This document shows, piece after piece, positions 25,435 through 33,498 of a stretch of 64,000 bases of DNA. The notes under the pieces are model-generated. The model saw only the letters and a list, made by a program, of their open reading frames with translations, had not been told where the DNA came from and made no database searches. The position numbers and the translations under genes are program-made. This DNA is from UBA4742 sp963734965 (GTDB lineage Bacteria > Actinomycetota > Acidimicrobiia > Acidimicrobiales > Acidimicrobilacustridaceae): positions 1,054,001 through 1,118,000 of the forward strand of contig CAVTJK010000004.1 of NCBI GenBank assembly GCA_963734965.1, written 5' to 3'. How positions within the stretch are numbered: position 1 is the first letter of the stretch; each line of letters starts with the position of its first letter.

Positions 25435-27753
25435 ATGCGCAAGGTCCTGTCGTTGCTCACGACCGCCGCGGTTGCGGTGCCACTGGTCCTCGTGCTGACC
25501 GCCACGACCTCCTCGGCCGTCGCGGCTCAGCCGTTGCAAGAGGTCCGGACCTTGGACTTCCCTGAAGCAGGGCTGTCCGTGGCCGCCAACGCGGTCAACA
25601 ACAGCGGAGCGATCGCCGGCACGTCCTCCGATGCCAGCGACGACGAGAGGCCGCACGGGTATGTCACCGATCCGACCAACACCTCGACGACCGACTTGCA
25701 GCCGCTGGACATCGACTCTGACCTCTCGAACGCGACAGCTCTGAACGATGCCGGTCAGGCGGTCGGCTCGGCCACGAACGTTCCCGGCGACGACTCCCCC
25801 GGGACCGCGACCGTCTGGGGTCCTGGCGGCGGCGCGACCGACCTGGGCACGATCGGCCAACGCCCATGCACACTGAGTGACGAGGAGGAGTTCAACTGCG
25901 ACACCTCATCGGCCACCGGCATCAACAACAACGGGATCGTGGTCGGCCGCAGTGATCGGGACAACGGCAGTGGTGGCCGCATCACCCACGCCTTCGTCGA
26001 CCGGCTGGCCACGATGGACATGATCGACATCGGCACGCTGACCGGCGGCGCCACGTCCGAGGCCCTCGGCGTCAACGACTCGGGCCTGGTGGTCGGCGAC
26101 AGCCAGACCAGCGACGGGCACGGCGGTACGACCACGCATGCCTTCGTCTACGACATGGCCACTGCCACCATGACCGACATCGGGACGCTGCCCGGTGGCA
26201 CCAGCTCGGTCGCCCGAGCTGTCAACGTGCACGGCCTCGTCGTCGGCGACAGCACCGTGGTCGGTGGCGCCGTCCATCCGTTCACCTACGACACGACGAC
26301 CCATGTCATGACCGACATCGGACTGCCTCCCGGAGTGACCAATGCCGGCGCCAGCGCCGTCAACGACAACGGCGTGGTGGTCGGGTCGGCCGACGGCGGC
26401 GCCTACGTCTACAACCCGGCCGACCGCTCCTTCGCCATCATCGCCGGGGCTCGAAACGCCAAGGGGATCAACGACGCCGGCGAGGTTGTCGGCGAGGGCA
26501 CCGTGCCCGACAGCGGATTCCCCCAGGCGACGGACACGACCTTCGGCGCCTACTTCACCTTCGTCAAGCTCTCGCCGCCGGCCGCACCCCGGAACCTGCG
26601 CATCACGACCGCCTGCGGTACGGCACCTTTGCTGCGCTGGACCGCATCTCCGCCCACGGCGCTGGCCCAACCGGACGCCTACATCGTGTTCCGGAACGGC
26701 CTGATGATCGCCAAGGTCACGGGTACGGCGTACTCGGACACGTCAGCCCCGGCTCCGTCGAGCTACACCGTGGCGGCGACCAACGTCGACGGACTGTCGC
26801 CCATGAGCAACCGCGTCACCTGGATGTGCCAGCCGGGGGTGACCGGCACCGTCACCAGCGCCGGCTCCCCCATCGCCGGCATCGATGTGCGGGCCTACGC
26901 CTCGGGAACCACCACCTTGGCGGCCAAGGCCCAGACCGACTCGGCCGGCCACTACGGACTTCCGAGCCTGGCCGCGGGCTCGTACAACCTGCGTTTCAGC
27001 GACGCCGCGGGCCGGGTCGTGCTGGCCTGGAACGGGGGCGCGGCCTCGCAGGCGGCGGCTGCACCGGTGGTCGTGACCCCGGGTACGGCCGTTACCGTCG
27101 ATGCCGCACTGGTCGCCGCCGGCCACATCAGCGGCACCGATGGGGTGAACGGTGAGGTGGTCCGCGTCTACCTGGTGGGCGGATCGCAGGTGGCGAAGGT
27201 CATTGGCGGCGACGGCACCTACGACGTCGGCGGCCTGGCGCCAGGGTCCTATCAAGTCCTGTTCACGGATCCGTCCCAGGGCACGGTGACGGTCTGGAAC
27301 GGCGGGGTGGCTGACCGGTCGGTAGCGCCGGCAGTGACGGTGACCGCCGGAGCCAGCACCGAGGTCGACGTCTCTCCCCCGGCGGCGGCCGTCGTGCACG
27401 GCACGGCGACCAGCGCGACCGACGGCACTCCGCTGGCGGGCATAGACGTGCGCATCTACGTCACCGGCACCGACACGCTCGCGGCCAAGACGGTGACCGC
27501 CGCCGACGGTTCCTACACCTTCGTCGTCTTGCCGGGCGTCTACCAGATCAGGTTCAGCGACCCGGCCAACGTTCTTCCGATCCAATGGGCGACAGGAGCG
27601 CTCAAGCAGTCCCACGCGACGTCGTTCACGTTGACGGCGGGCGGGTCGACCACTGTCGACGTCTCTCTCATCCCTCGCATACCGCTCGGGTCACCGAACC
27701 CGATCTTTGGGAACAGCCCGCCCGTGACCCACCCAGGCGTCTGGCCCCTCTAG
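25435..27753 (+). CDS. Secreted HAF-repeat protein with three carboxypeptidase-regulatory-like domains
   Basis: A 772-residue exported protein. A signal peptide (MRKVLSLLTTAAVAVPLVLV, cleavage after about SSAVAA) is followed by HAF-type extracellular repeats, visible as THAFVYDMATATMTDIGTLP and variants ALGVNDSGLVVGDS and AVNVHGLVVGDS (residues about 50-370). A fibronectin-III-like segment PPAAPRNLRITTACGTAPLL follows, then three Ig-like carboxypeptidase-regulatory domains, each with GTVTSAGSPIAGIDVRAYAS or HGTATSATDGTPLAGIDVRI and a YxLRFSDxxxxVxxxW unit. No sorting signal or membrane anchor is seen, so it is probably free or loosely wall-bound. GGGAGG lies nine bases before ATG. Function unknown; adhesion or binding is inferred. 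Confidence 0.85.
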   Translation: MRKVLSLLTTAAVAVPLVLVLTATTSSAVAAQPLQEVRTLDFPEAGLSVAANAVNNSGAIAGTSSDASDDERPHGYVTDPTNTSTTDLQPLDIDSDLSNATALNDAGQAVGSATNVPGDDSPGTATVWGPGGGATDLGTIGQRPCTLSDEEEFNCDTSSATGINNNGIVVGRSDRDNGSGGRITHAFVDRLATMDMIDIGTLTGGATSEALGVNDSGLVVGDSQTSDGHGGTTTHAFVYDMATATMTDIGTLPGGTSSVARAVNVHGLVVGDSTVVGGAVHPFTYDTTTHVMTDIGLPPGVTNAGASAVNDNGVVVGSADGGAYVYNPADRSFAIIAGARNAKGINDAGEVVGEGTVPDSGFPQATDTTFGAYFTFVKLSPPAAPRNLRITTACGTAPLLRWTASPPTALAQPDAYIVFRNGLMIAKVTGTAYSDTSAPAPSSYTVAATNVDGLSPMSNRVTWMCQPGVTGTVTSAGSPIAGIDVRAYASGTTTLAAKAQTDSAGHYGLPSLAAGSYNLRFSDAAGRVVLAWNGGAASQAAAAPVVVTPGTAVTVDAALVAAGHISGTDGVNGEVVRVYLVGGSQVAKVIGGDGTYDVGGLAPGSYQVLFTDPSQGTVTVWNGGVADRSVAPAVTVTAGASTEVDVSPPAAAVVHGTATSATDGTPLAGIDVRIYVTGTDTLAAKTVTAADGSYTFVVLPGVYQIRFSDPANVLPIQWATGALKQSHATSFTLTAGGSTTVDVSLIPRIPLGSPNPIFGNSPPVTHPGVWPL

Positions 27754-28208
27754 GCGCGACCCATGACGGTCGTACCGACTCCGTCGGTGACGACGCCCCT
27801 CGCATCTGACGGGACGGTTCGCAGGAACCGCTCGAGGCTGACCACATAGGCCGCACCGACGACGAGATGCATCAATGCCAACGTGGCCTTGGCCGAAGTC
27901 GTGCCATCGATCGTGAGGTCGGTCGAGATGCTGGCGACGGCGACGACCGTCCCGACGATCTGGAGCACACGGACGGCCCGTCCGCCCCAGCGGGTGGCCA
28001 CGGCGGCAGCCACCAGTCCGATGGCGAACCACACCAACGACAGCACGACCACATCCACGACACTGACGCGGCTGGTGGGCGTCACCACGTAGGCGACACC
28101 CGCCGCCCGGCCGAGGCCGTAGATGGCCGCGTTCACCGCCGCGGCGACGACGGCGCCGGCTGATCCGATCCTGAGCAGACCTGATCTGGGGATCCTCGAG
28201 CTCGACAT
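27750..28208 (-). CDS. DUF6069-like four-helix membrane protein
   Basis: A 152-residue integral membrane protein with four hydrophobic segments: LLRIGSAGAVVAAAVNAAIY, VVDVVVLSLVWFAIGLVAAA, VLQIVGTVVAVASISTDLTI and LALMHLVVGAAYVVSLERFL. This arrangement is that of the DUF6069 family common in actinobacteria; role unknown. ATG 28208 has an excellent AGGAGGAGAGG ribosome-binding site. Its stop overlaps the stop of the convergent HAF gene in the palindrome CTAG, so the transcripts must overlap. Confidence 0.78.
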   Translation of the reverse strand: MSSSRIPRSGLLRIGSAGAVVAAAVNAAIYGLGRAAGVAYVVTPTSRVSVVDVVVLSLVWFAIGLVAAAVATRWGGRAVRVLQIVGTVVAVASISTDLTIDGTTSAKATLALMHLVVGAAYVVSLERFLRTVPSDARGVVTDGVGTTVMGRA

Positions 28209-28315
28209 GGTCCTCTCCTCCTGATCCGTGGGGCGTCAGTGCGGCGCCTCACGGATACGTCGAAGCGGGAGCCTCGATCTCGACATCGCCGCCGAGCGAA
28301 CCCTTCCGCCTACTG

Positions 28316-28368
28316 CCGTTCTGGCGGCATCCAAGGGCGTGGAGCGCCCTCAATCGCCGCCAGAACGG
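28316..28368. repeat. Dispersed palindromic repeat, copy 3, forming the amidase gene end
   Basis: Arms CCGTTCTGGCGGCATCCAAG and CAATCGCCGCCAGAACGG around GGGCGTGGAGCGCCCT. The right arm encodes the last residues RSGGD and the TGA stop of the amidase gene. Confidence 0.85.
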
Positions 28369-29552
28369 GAGATCCGCTCGAGGCACGCGGCAACCGCCAG
28401 CACGACGTGGTCGTTCCCGCGCGGCGCCGCCACCTGCACCGCCAACGGGAGTCCAGTGGCCGTGTCCGTGCCGGCCGGGACGGTGACCGCGGGCCACCCG
28501 GTCAGGCTCCAGGGCAACGTGTAGATGTAGTCCTCGCCCGTCATCGGTCGGGCGAGCGGCGCGACATCCCGCACGGTCGGGCTGACCACGACGTCGAAGG
28601 CGGACGACGCTCGAACGCATCGACCGCTGAAGCGGTCCCAGTCCCGCAGCTGCCGGTCGGCGTCGGCGCCGCTGAGCATCGAGCGCTCCCAGTATCGATT
28701 CGTGATGTCGAGCGACTCGTCGAGGTCCACCGGCGGCGCCTCGTCGACGATGACCGCGCCGGATGCCTCGAGCGCGTCCAGTGCTCGGCGGACAGCCTCG
28801 CCGGTGGAGGGCGCGGGACGCCACGCCGATCCTCCGTCGATCACCGCTACCCGCAGACCGCTGATCTGGACCGACGCGGCATCGCCGACGCCCATCGCAA
28901 CGCAGTCCGGGTCGACGCCATCCGGGCCGGCGATCACCGACAGGGTGGCGATGAGGTCGGCGGCCGACCCAGCCAACGGACCGATCACCGTACGGCCGTC
29001 GTGGCGACCACCGACCCGGGGGAAGTGTCCGGTGTTCGGCACCAATCCCAGTGACGGCTTGAGGCCGAACACCCCACACCAGGCTGCGGGTAGCCGGATG
29101 CTTCCTCCCGAGTCGCTGCCGAGGCCCAGGGTCGAGGCGCCGGACCCGATGAGCGCGGCCTCGCCGCTCGACGATCCCCCGGGGCTGCGTTCGGCGATGA
29201 GCGGGTGGGTGCATCGGCCATGGATCGGGTGGTCGGCGCCCGGCTGGGTCTTGGCGAGGACGATGGCCCCGGCATCCCGGAGGCGAGCCACGGCAGTGGC
29301 ATCGCGCGGCGGGCGACGACCAGTGCGCTGGTCAGACTGGCCCTCGCAGACGAGCCCCGCGACGTCGATCCAGTCCTTGACCGTGATGGTGCGGCCGGTC
29401 CATTCGGTTCTCGTCTCGGCGTGATCGAGGGCGGTCGCCGCCGCCCGCGACGCATCATCGTCCCGGTACACGACTGCGCCGAGCCGGTCGGCCTCGTCAA
29501 GCCTGGCCAGCGCGGCACCAACCGCCTCGGTCACCTCCACGGCTGTCAGCAT
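28350..29552 (-). CDS. Amidase signature family enzyme
   Basis: Amide-bond hydrolase with the Ser-cisSer-Lys triad. Lys lies in GRTITVKDWIDVAG, and the signature SPGGSSSGEAALIGSGASTL to LGSDSGGSIRLPAAWCGVFG holds both serines. About 400 residues from ATG 29552 (MLTAVEVTEAVGAAL), somewhat shorter than GatA. It lacks GatB/GatC neighbours, so it is a catabolic or detoxifying amidase rather than tRNA amidotransferase. The final codons and stop are inside the palindromic repeat, so the C-terminus may be a recent extension or truncation. A second, unrelated amidase lies at 48-49.5 kb. Confidence 0.88.
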   Translation of the reverse strand: MLTAVEVTEAVGAALARLDEADRLGAVVYRDDDASRAAATALDHAETRTEWTGRTITVKDWIDVAGLVCEGQSDQRTGRRPPRDATAVARLRDAGAIVLAKTQPGADHPIHGRCTHPLIAERSPGGSSSGEAALIGSGASTLGLGSDSGGSIRLPAAWCGVFGLKPSLGLVPNTGHFPRVGGRHDGRTVIGPLAGSAADLIATLSVIAGPDGVDPDCVAMGVGDAASVQISGLRVAVIDGGSAWRPAPSTGEAVRRALDALEASGAVIVDEAPPVDLDESLDITNRYWERSMLSGADADRQLRDWDRFSGRCVRASSAFDVVVSPTVRDVAPLARPMTGEDYIYTLPWSLTGWPAVTVPAGTDTATGLPLAVQVAAPRGNDHVVLAVAACLERISRSGGD

Positions 29553-29584
29553 CGCAGATGACCCCCATGGAGCAGGGTGCGGGC

Positions 29585-29703
29585 CTAGACGGTCTGCTCT
29601 GATGAGCTGACACTCCAATGGTGCGGTTCCGTGCGTTGCCGTTGACGAGCGTCGCCGTCGACCCGGCGGGGAACCGCGCCTCGAGCGTCGGGACGTGCGT
29701 CAC
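29585..29703 (-). CDS. Possible very small coupled protein (needs one indel)
   Basis: GTG 29703 overlaps the stop of the upstream small gene (GTGA). The frame reads THVPTLEARFPAGSTATLVN with GC-rich third positions, then appears to shift by one base and end TEPHHWSVSSSEQTV at 29585, about 38 residues. No family recognised. Could equally be untranslated spacer before the amidase gene. Confidence 0.25.
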
Positions 29704-29957
29704 CGTCCGGAACTGAGAGCCGTCGATTGGTCGCGGGGATCGTCTCGCCCAACGACCTGTTCGAGCACGCGCTTCGCGTCGTCGTAGGTCTCGAACTCGG
29801 CCATGAGCACCTCGCCGTCAACGGGGATGACACCGTGGATCACCCACGTGTGCTGGTGGATCTCCAGGACGTCACCGCCGATCGATGCGTTCTCCTCCAC
29901 GAGCGCTCGGAGGAATTGCAGCTGGCGTTCCAGGTGGTTGTCGCGCGGGTCGCTCAT
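29700..29957 (-). CDS. Small hypothetical protein
   Basis: An 85-residue soluble, acidic protein starting MSDPRDNHLERQLQFLRALV, with a beta-rich middle EIHQHTWVIHGVIPVDGEVL and a helical end YDDAKRVLEQVVGRDDPRDQ. Codon use is GC-rich in third positions, supporting a real gene. I do not recognise the family. It lies upstream of the amidase gene on the same strand and shares a GTGA overlap with a possible tiny ORF; divergent from the PPOX gene. ATG 29957 is the only plausible start. Confidence 0.55.
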   Translation of the reverse strand: MSDPRDNHLERQLQFLRALVEENASIGGDVLEIHQHTWVIHGVIPVDGEVLMAEFETYDDAKRVLEQVVGRDDPRDQSTALSSGR

Positions 29958-30171
29958 GATCGAACGCCCCAGAGCTCGGCATTCCCAGCCACGCAAACCT
30001 GCGCCATGACCGTCCCTGCCTTCCTCGGCCGGGTCGGACGTGCTGGTCACGCCGACGCGGCCTGTCGGTGGGCATGGTCCCACGGTCGCGGCGGACGTGT
30101 TAGCCGGATATCGGACGTGGGTCGGCGAGGGACGTGCCCCGCAGCGAGCAGGCCACCGCTACCGTGCGGGC

Positions 30172-30588
30172 ATGTCCTCCCTCACCGACTTCCTGGCCGA
30201 ACCCCGCAACATCATCGTCGCCGGGGTGAAGCGGGATGGCCGTCCGCACTTGTCGCCCAACCTGTTCTTCTGGGACGGCGGGCGGTTCTTCATAAGCACG
30301 ACCCGAGACCGCGTGAAGTACAAGATCTTCACCCGTGACCCCAGGGTCGAACTGATCATCGACGACGCCACCGGCCACCGATACGCCCGGGTGTCGGGGT
30401 CCGTGGAGATCCTCGAGGACATCTCGAGCAACCTCTCGATGGACCGCGCCATCCGGGAGAAGCACGCCATGGCCGTGGGCACCGACGAAGAACTCGCCGC
30501 GTCGCTGATCGCGGACAATCGCGTCCTGCTGGCCGTGACGCCGAGCAAACCGCCGTCCGACTGGTCCGTCTTGGGCGTCGAGCCCTAA
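30172..30588 (+). CDS. PPOX-class F420-dependent enzyme (pyridoxamine-phosphate-oxidase fold)
   Basis: A 138-residue split-beta-barrel protein of the F420/flavin-binding PPOX class. It begins LTDFLAEPRNIIVAGVKRDG and has RPHLSPNLFFWDGGRFFIST, DPRVELIIDDATGHRYARVS and a C-terminal VLLAVTPSKPPSDWSVLG, matching actinobacterial F420-dependent reductases (TIGR03618-like). Cofactor F420 versus FMN or heme cannot be decided here, but a luciferase-like F420-type enzyme also occurs at 35.2-36.1 kb. ATG 30172 gives MSSLTDFL. A short hairpin follows, before the convergent VOC gene. Confidence 0.85.
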   Translation: MSSLTDFLAEPRNIIVAGVKRDGRPHLSPNLFFWDGGRFFISTTRDRVKYKIFTRDPRVELIIDDATGHRYARVSGSVEILEDISSNLSMDRAIREKHAMAVGTDEELAASLIADNRVLLAVTPSKPPSDWSVLGVEP

Positions 30589-30619
30589 ACCCGCTCCGCC
30601 CACATTCGAGGAGAAGGCT

Positions 30620-30641
30620 CGGCGCCACGAGGCAAGCGCCG
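30620..30641. terminator. Short hairpin between convergent genes
   Basis: CGGCGC and GCGCCG arms with a ten-base loop, between the PPOX stop (30588) and the VOC stop (30655). Possible two-way terminator; no T-run. Confidence 0.35.
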
Positions 30642-30654
30642 ATAGGCCGTTCGG

Positions 30655-31029
30655 TCAGGCGGGTTGCCACAGCTCGACCCGGTTGCCCTCGGGATCGACG
30701 ACCCAGCCGAATCGACCTACACCCTCCATGTCCTGAGTCTCGTCAACCACGTCTGCTCCCTTGGCGCGCAATTGCGCGAGCATCGCATCGAGGTCGCGCA
30801 CCCGGAAGTTGAGCATGGTCTGCTGGGCATGCGAACCGAAGTAGTCGGTCTCGGACTCGAACGTCGCGAACACGGTCGGCCCTACTTCCGTCCGCCACAG
30901 GCCGTTCTCATCGGCGTCCAGGCCGAGGCACTCGCGATACCAGGCACCCAGAGCTGCCGGGTCGGAGGCCCGCAAGAAGTACCCACCGATCCCGAGCACA
31001 CGTTCCATGTCGCTGGCGCCGGTCGTCAT
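30655..31029 (-). CDS. VOC-family (glyoxalase/bleomycin resistance) protein
   Basis: A 124-residue vicinal-oxygen-chelate protein with the two beta-alpha-beta-beta modules: LGIGGYFLRASDPAALGAWY then FRVRDLDAMLAQLRAKGADV and the C-terminal WVVDPEGNRVELWQPA. His is not at the first ligand site, so metal binding is uncertain; the Glu in VELW is present. ATG 31029 is used; ATG 31008 (MERVLGIGG) is an alternative. A remnant of a reductase gene lies directly upstream on the same strand. Confidence 0.85.
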   Translation of the reverse strand: MTTGASDMERVLGIGGYFLRASDPAALGAWYRECLGLDADENGLWRTEVGPTVFATFESETDYFGSHAQQTMLNFRVRDLDAMLAQLRAKGADVVDETQDMEGVGRFGWVVDPEGNRVELWQPA

Positions 31030-31166
31030 CTCAACACCCACCGGTGGCCTTCTCGGCCACGAGACAGATGCCTTCGGCACTCGAAACGAGCGATGCGAAC
31101 GAGGTTCACGAGGCGACCCTACCTGCCGCTCGGTTTGGAGCTGGAAGAGATGGCAGAAGCCGTCGG

Positions 31167-31275
31167 CTAGCGCGCCACGCGGTAGCAGAGGTAGACGAGT
31201 CTCGACCTGAAGGTGTGGGTCTCGACGAGTTCGAGATCTACCGGTGCTCGCGCTGGGGGAAGAGCGGAATGCCAC
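31167..31275 (-). pseudogene. 3' remnant of a dihydrofolate-reductase/RibD-domain gene
   Basis: The minus strand encodes GIPLFPQ then, after a one-base shift, APVDLELVETHTFRSRLVYL and CYRVAR before a TAG at 31167. This matches the C-terminal strand of RibD-C/dihydrofolate-reductase-family proteins. Nothing upstream of about 31280 continues the domain, so only the last 35 or so codons survive. Evidence of gene loss in this interval; otherwise 31030-31357 shows no intact gene. Confidence 0.55.
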
Positions 31276-31357
31276 TCAGACTGTGGCGACCTGGCCTACC
31301 GGTCGGCCCATGGCGGTAGCGTCGGACGAACCCAGGGAGCGACGGGAGGTCGGTGCC

Positions 31358-31753
31358 ATGGCAACCGTGAGCGTCCGCTACATCGTGAGCGATGTGGATG
31401 AGGCAATCGCCTTCTATTGCGAGTACCTCGGCTTCCATGAGGACATGCACCCTGCGCCAGCGTTCGCCATGCTGTCGCGAGACGATCTACGTCTCCTCCT
31501 CAGTGCCCCCGGAGGCGGACCGGGGGGTGGGCAGGCCATGCCCGATGGGACACTGCCCCAACCCGGAGGGTGGAATCGGTTCTCGCTCGAAGTGTCTGAC
31601 CTGGCAGCCTTGGTCGACGACCTGCAGAGTGCGGGCGCTCACTTCCGCGGTGAGCTGGTGACGGGAGTCGGCGGAAAGCAGATCCTGCTCGAGGACCCGT
31701 CCGGAAACCCAATCGAGCTGTTCGAACCAATCCTTCCAGAGGCGGCGCTTTAG
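31358..31753 (+). CDS. VOC-family (glyoxalase-like) protein
   Basis: A 131-residue VOC protein: VSVRYIVSDVDEAIAFYCEY as first module, RFSLEVSDLAALVDDLQSAG as second, ending QILLEDPSGNPIELFEPI. The Glu of the ELF motif is in the metal-ligand position. The glycine-rich insert APGGGPGGGQAMPDG is typical of this subgroup. GGGAGGT precedes ATG 31358 by seven bases. It stands alone between the reductase remnant and the ankyrin gene; substrate unknown. Confidence 0.86.
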   Translation: MATVSVRYIVSDVDEAIAFYCEYLGFHEDMHPAPAFAMLSRDDLRLLLSAPGGGPGGGQAMPDGTLPQPGGWNRFSLEVSDLAALVDDLQSAGAHFRGELVTGVGGKQILLEDPSGNPIELFEPILPEAAL

Positions 31754-31782
31754 GCCCTCGCAACTACATCTAGCCGGTAGCT

Positions 31783-31811
31783 GGGGTCAGCCGGCTGGCG
31801 CGCCAGACCCC
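31783..31811 (+). terminator. Possible hairpin terminator of the VOC gene
   Basis: GGGGTC and GACCCC pair around an inner TGGCGCGCCA palindrome, 30 bases after the stop. No T-run; weak. Confidence 0.3.
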
Positions 31812-31897
31812 GAACGGGCCCTAGGACGCCCCTGAGCTTGCGTTACTTGCGCTCGTGCGCGGACTCGGGACGGCACTCCCGTGCGATCATCGCGGTC

Positions 31898-32656
31898 ATG
31901 GCTGAGCGGACGACGACGGTCATTCCGGGGGATGACCCGACCGCGGTCGAGCTGCTGATCGCCGTGCACAGCGGGGATGATGACCTGGTGGGACGCCTCC
32001 TGGCCGAGAACCCTGTCCTGGCCCGGGCGAGATTCGAGGCCAGGGGCGGTACGAGCACGGCGCTTCACTTCGTCACCGATTGGCCGGGCTACTTCCCCAA
32101 CGGGGCTGACATCGTGCATCTGCTGGTCGACGCCGGCGCCGACCCGAACGCGCTCACGACGGGAGGCGGCTCACCGGTCCCTGGCCCCGGTTCGGAGACG
32201 CCTCTGCACTATGCCGCGAGCAGCGACGACGTCGAAGTGGCCGAGGCCTTGATCGACAGGGGTGCGGACCTCGACACACCGAATGGATCGATCGGCACGC
32301 CACTCGAGAACGCGGTCGGATACGGGTGTTGGCATGTCGCTCGGTTGTTGGTCGCCCGCGGGGCCGCCGTCGACAAGGCCTGGGTCGCCGCGGCGATGGG
32401 CATGCGGCACCGAGTCGACGAATTGCTCGGTCCCGACGCCGACCCCGACGACGTGTCCCAAGCGTTCTGGCACGCCTGTGGAGCAGGCCAGCGACGAACC
32501 GCCGAGGACCTCCTCGGTCGGGGCGCAGATCTCACCTGGGAACCGGACTACGCCCAGGGGACTGCTCTCGATGCCGCGACCGGCACGAGCACCCAACAAG
32601 AGAACGTCATCACCTGGTTGCGCGAGCTCGGTGCTCCCTCGACCACGCCGGATTGA
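31898..32656 (+). CDS. Ankyrin-repeat protein
   Basis: A 252-residue protein made of ankyrin repeats, which mediate protein binding. Repeats are visible as DLVGRLLAENPVLARARFEA, TALHFVTDWPGY plus VHLLVDAGADPNAL, TPLHYAASSDDVEVAEALID plus RGADLDTPNGSIGTPLENAV, and HVARLLVARGAAVD. A last degenerate unit is TAEDLLGRGADLTWEPDYAQ. Cytoplasmic, no signal peptide. Single bacterial ankyrin proteins of this size are widespread and mostly uncharacterised. Confidence 0.85.
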   Translation: MAERTTTVIPGDDPTAVELLIAVHSGDDDLVGRLLAENPVLARARFEARGGTSTALHFVTDWPGYFPNGADIVHLLVDAGADPNALTTGGGSPVPGPGSETPLHYAASSDDVEVAEALIDRGADLDTPNGSIGTPLENAVGYGCWHVARLLVARGAAVDKAWVAAAMGMRHRVDELLGPDADPDDVSQAFWHACGAGQRRTAEDLLGRGADLTWEPDYAQGTALDAATGTSTQQENVITWLRELGAPSTTPD

Positions 32657-32712
32657 CGCGCCGGCGCTGTGCCGTCGGCTCCGTTCGGGATGGCGGGCCT
32701 ACGCTCGCCCTC

Positions 32713-32865
32713 GTGGAGATCGAGTGCGCTGACTGCGGGTGCGTCGTCGAACTGGGCGTCCGGCTCGTCCCGTGCCGAAAGCCGGACTGTTGTTGTCGGC
32801 ACCTGCCCTCGCTGGCGATTCCGAGCGAACCGCGGGCGCATGGCCACGACGACACCGGCGACTGA
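32713..32865 (+). CDS. Small Cys-rich, zinc-ribbon-like protein
   Basis: A 50-residue protein from GTG 32713 (shorter than usual gene-finding limits). CADCGC and, 17 residues on, CRKPDCCCRH give seven cysteines in about 30 residues, with a metal-binding ribbon look (CxxCxC ... CxxxxCCC). GC-rich third positions support coding. The start is uncertain, since the frame is open upstream and no clear ribosome-binding site is seen. The next gene, 20 bases downstream, also encodes a small protein with a Cys cluster. Confidence 0.45.
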   Translation: MEIECADCGCVVELGVRLVPCRKPDCCCRHLPSLAIPSEPRAHGHDDTGD

Positions 32866-32885
32866 GGCAGGGGTACCCTCCGGCC

Positions 32886-33095
32886 ATGAAGCGAGTCTTG
32901 GTGGGCGTAGCCGGGATCTACCTGCTGTTCGCGGTGATCGGCCGGTTCGTCGAAGGCATGGGCGCAGTCCAATGCGGATGCTCCGATGACTGCTGGTGCA
33001 AGAAGCCGGTGCTCAGCACCTTCAGATGGGTGGCCCCCTTCCGCCACCGCGGGTACACGCCGGAGCTCAAACGCCGACTCGAGTCGCAGTCCTAG
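32886..33095 (+). CDS. Small single-pass membrane protein with a Cys motif
   Basis: A 69-residue protein. One N-terminal membrane helix (MKRVLVGVAGIYLLFAVIGR) is followed by VEGMGAVQCGCSDDCWCKKP, a CxC-x3-CxC cluster just outside the helix, and a basic tail FRHRGYTPELKRRLESQS. It could bind a metal or form disulfides at the outer face. I recognise no named family, though similar small actinobacterial proteins exist to my knowledge. Likely co-transcribed with the Cys-rich gene before it. Confidence 0.6.
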   Translation: MKRVLVGVAGIYLLFAVIGRFVEGMGAVQCGCSDDCWCKKPVLSTFRWVAPFRHRGYTPELKRRLESQS

Positions 33096-33217
33096 GCCGC
33101 CGGCGCGCCCAACCCGTCGATGGGCAGCAAGCCGACGGGCCGACTGGTCGGGGACGGACGAAGCCGGGCTCGGGGCGGATCGGTGGCCCGGTGGGTAGAG
33201 AAGGCTTGGAGGTCGTC

Positions 33218-33403
33218 ATGCTCATCGACATCGGGTTCGTCGTTGTTGTCCTGCTCGCGATCTGGGGGTTCGTCTCGATCGTGGGGTTGAACACGCGTTG
33301 GCTCAGCCGCCGCACGGACCGGACCGCCGAGTCGATGTACGGAGCGTACGCGGGCTCAACTCGTCGTCGCCGGCTCGGCGTGCATGGCCGCAAGCGGCAC
33401 TGA
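33218..33403 (+). CDS. Small membrane protein
   Basis: A 61-residue protein with one hydrophobic helix at the N-terminus (MLIDIGFVVVVLLAIWGFVS) and a strongly basic tail ending RRRRLGVHGRKRH, giving an N-out or anchoring topology. GGAGG seven bases before ATG 33218 is the strongest ribosome-binding site nearby, supporting translation. No family recognised. It lies between other small genes in a region with remnants. Confidence 0.6.
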   Translation: MLIDIGFVVVVLLAIWGFVSIVGLNTRWLSRRTDRTAESMYGAYAGSTRRRRLGVHGRKRH

Positions 33404-33498
33404 CCTGTCGTGCTCCGAGGTGCGGTTCGGGGGCCGCTCATGAGCGCCGAGGTCCCGTTCAGCGCTCGCCACGCGATGTGACCAGGCGTAGTGGCTCG

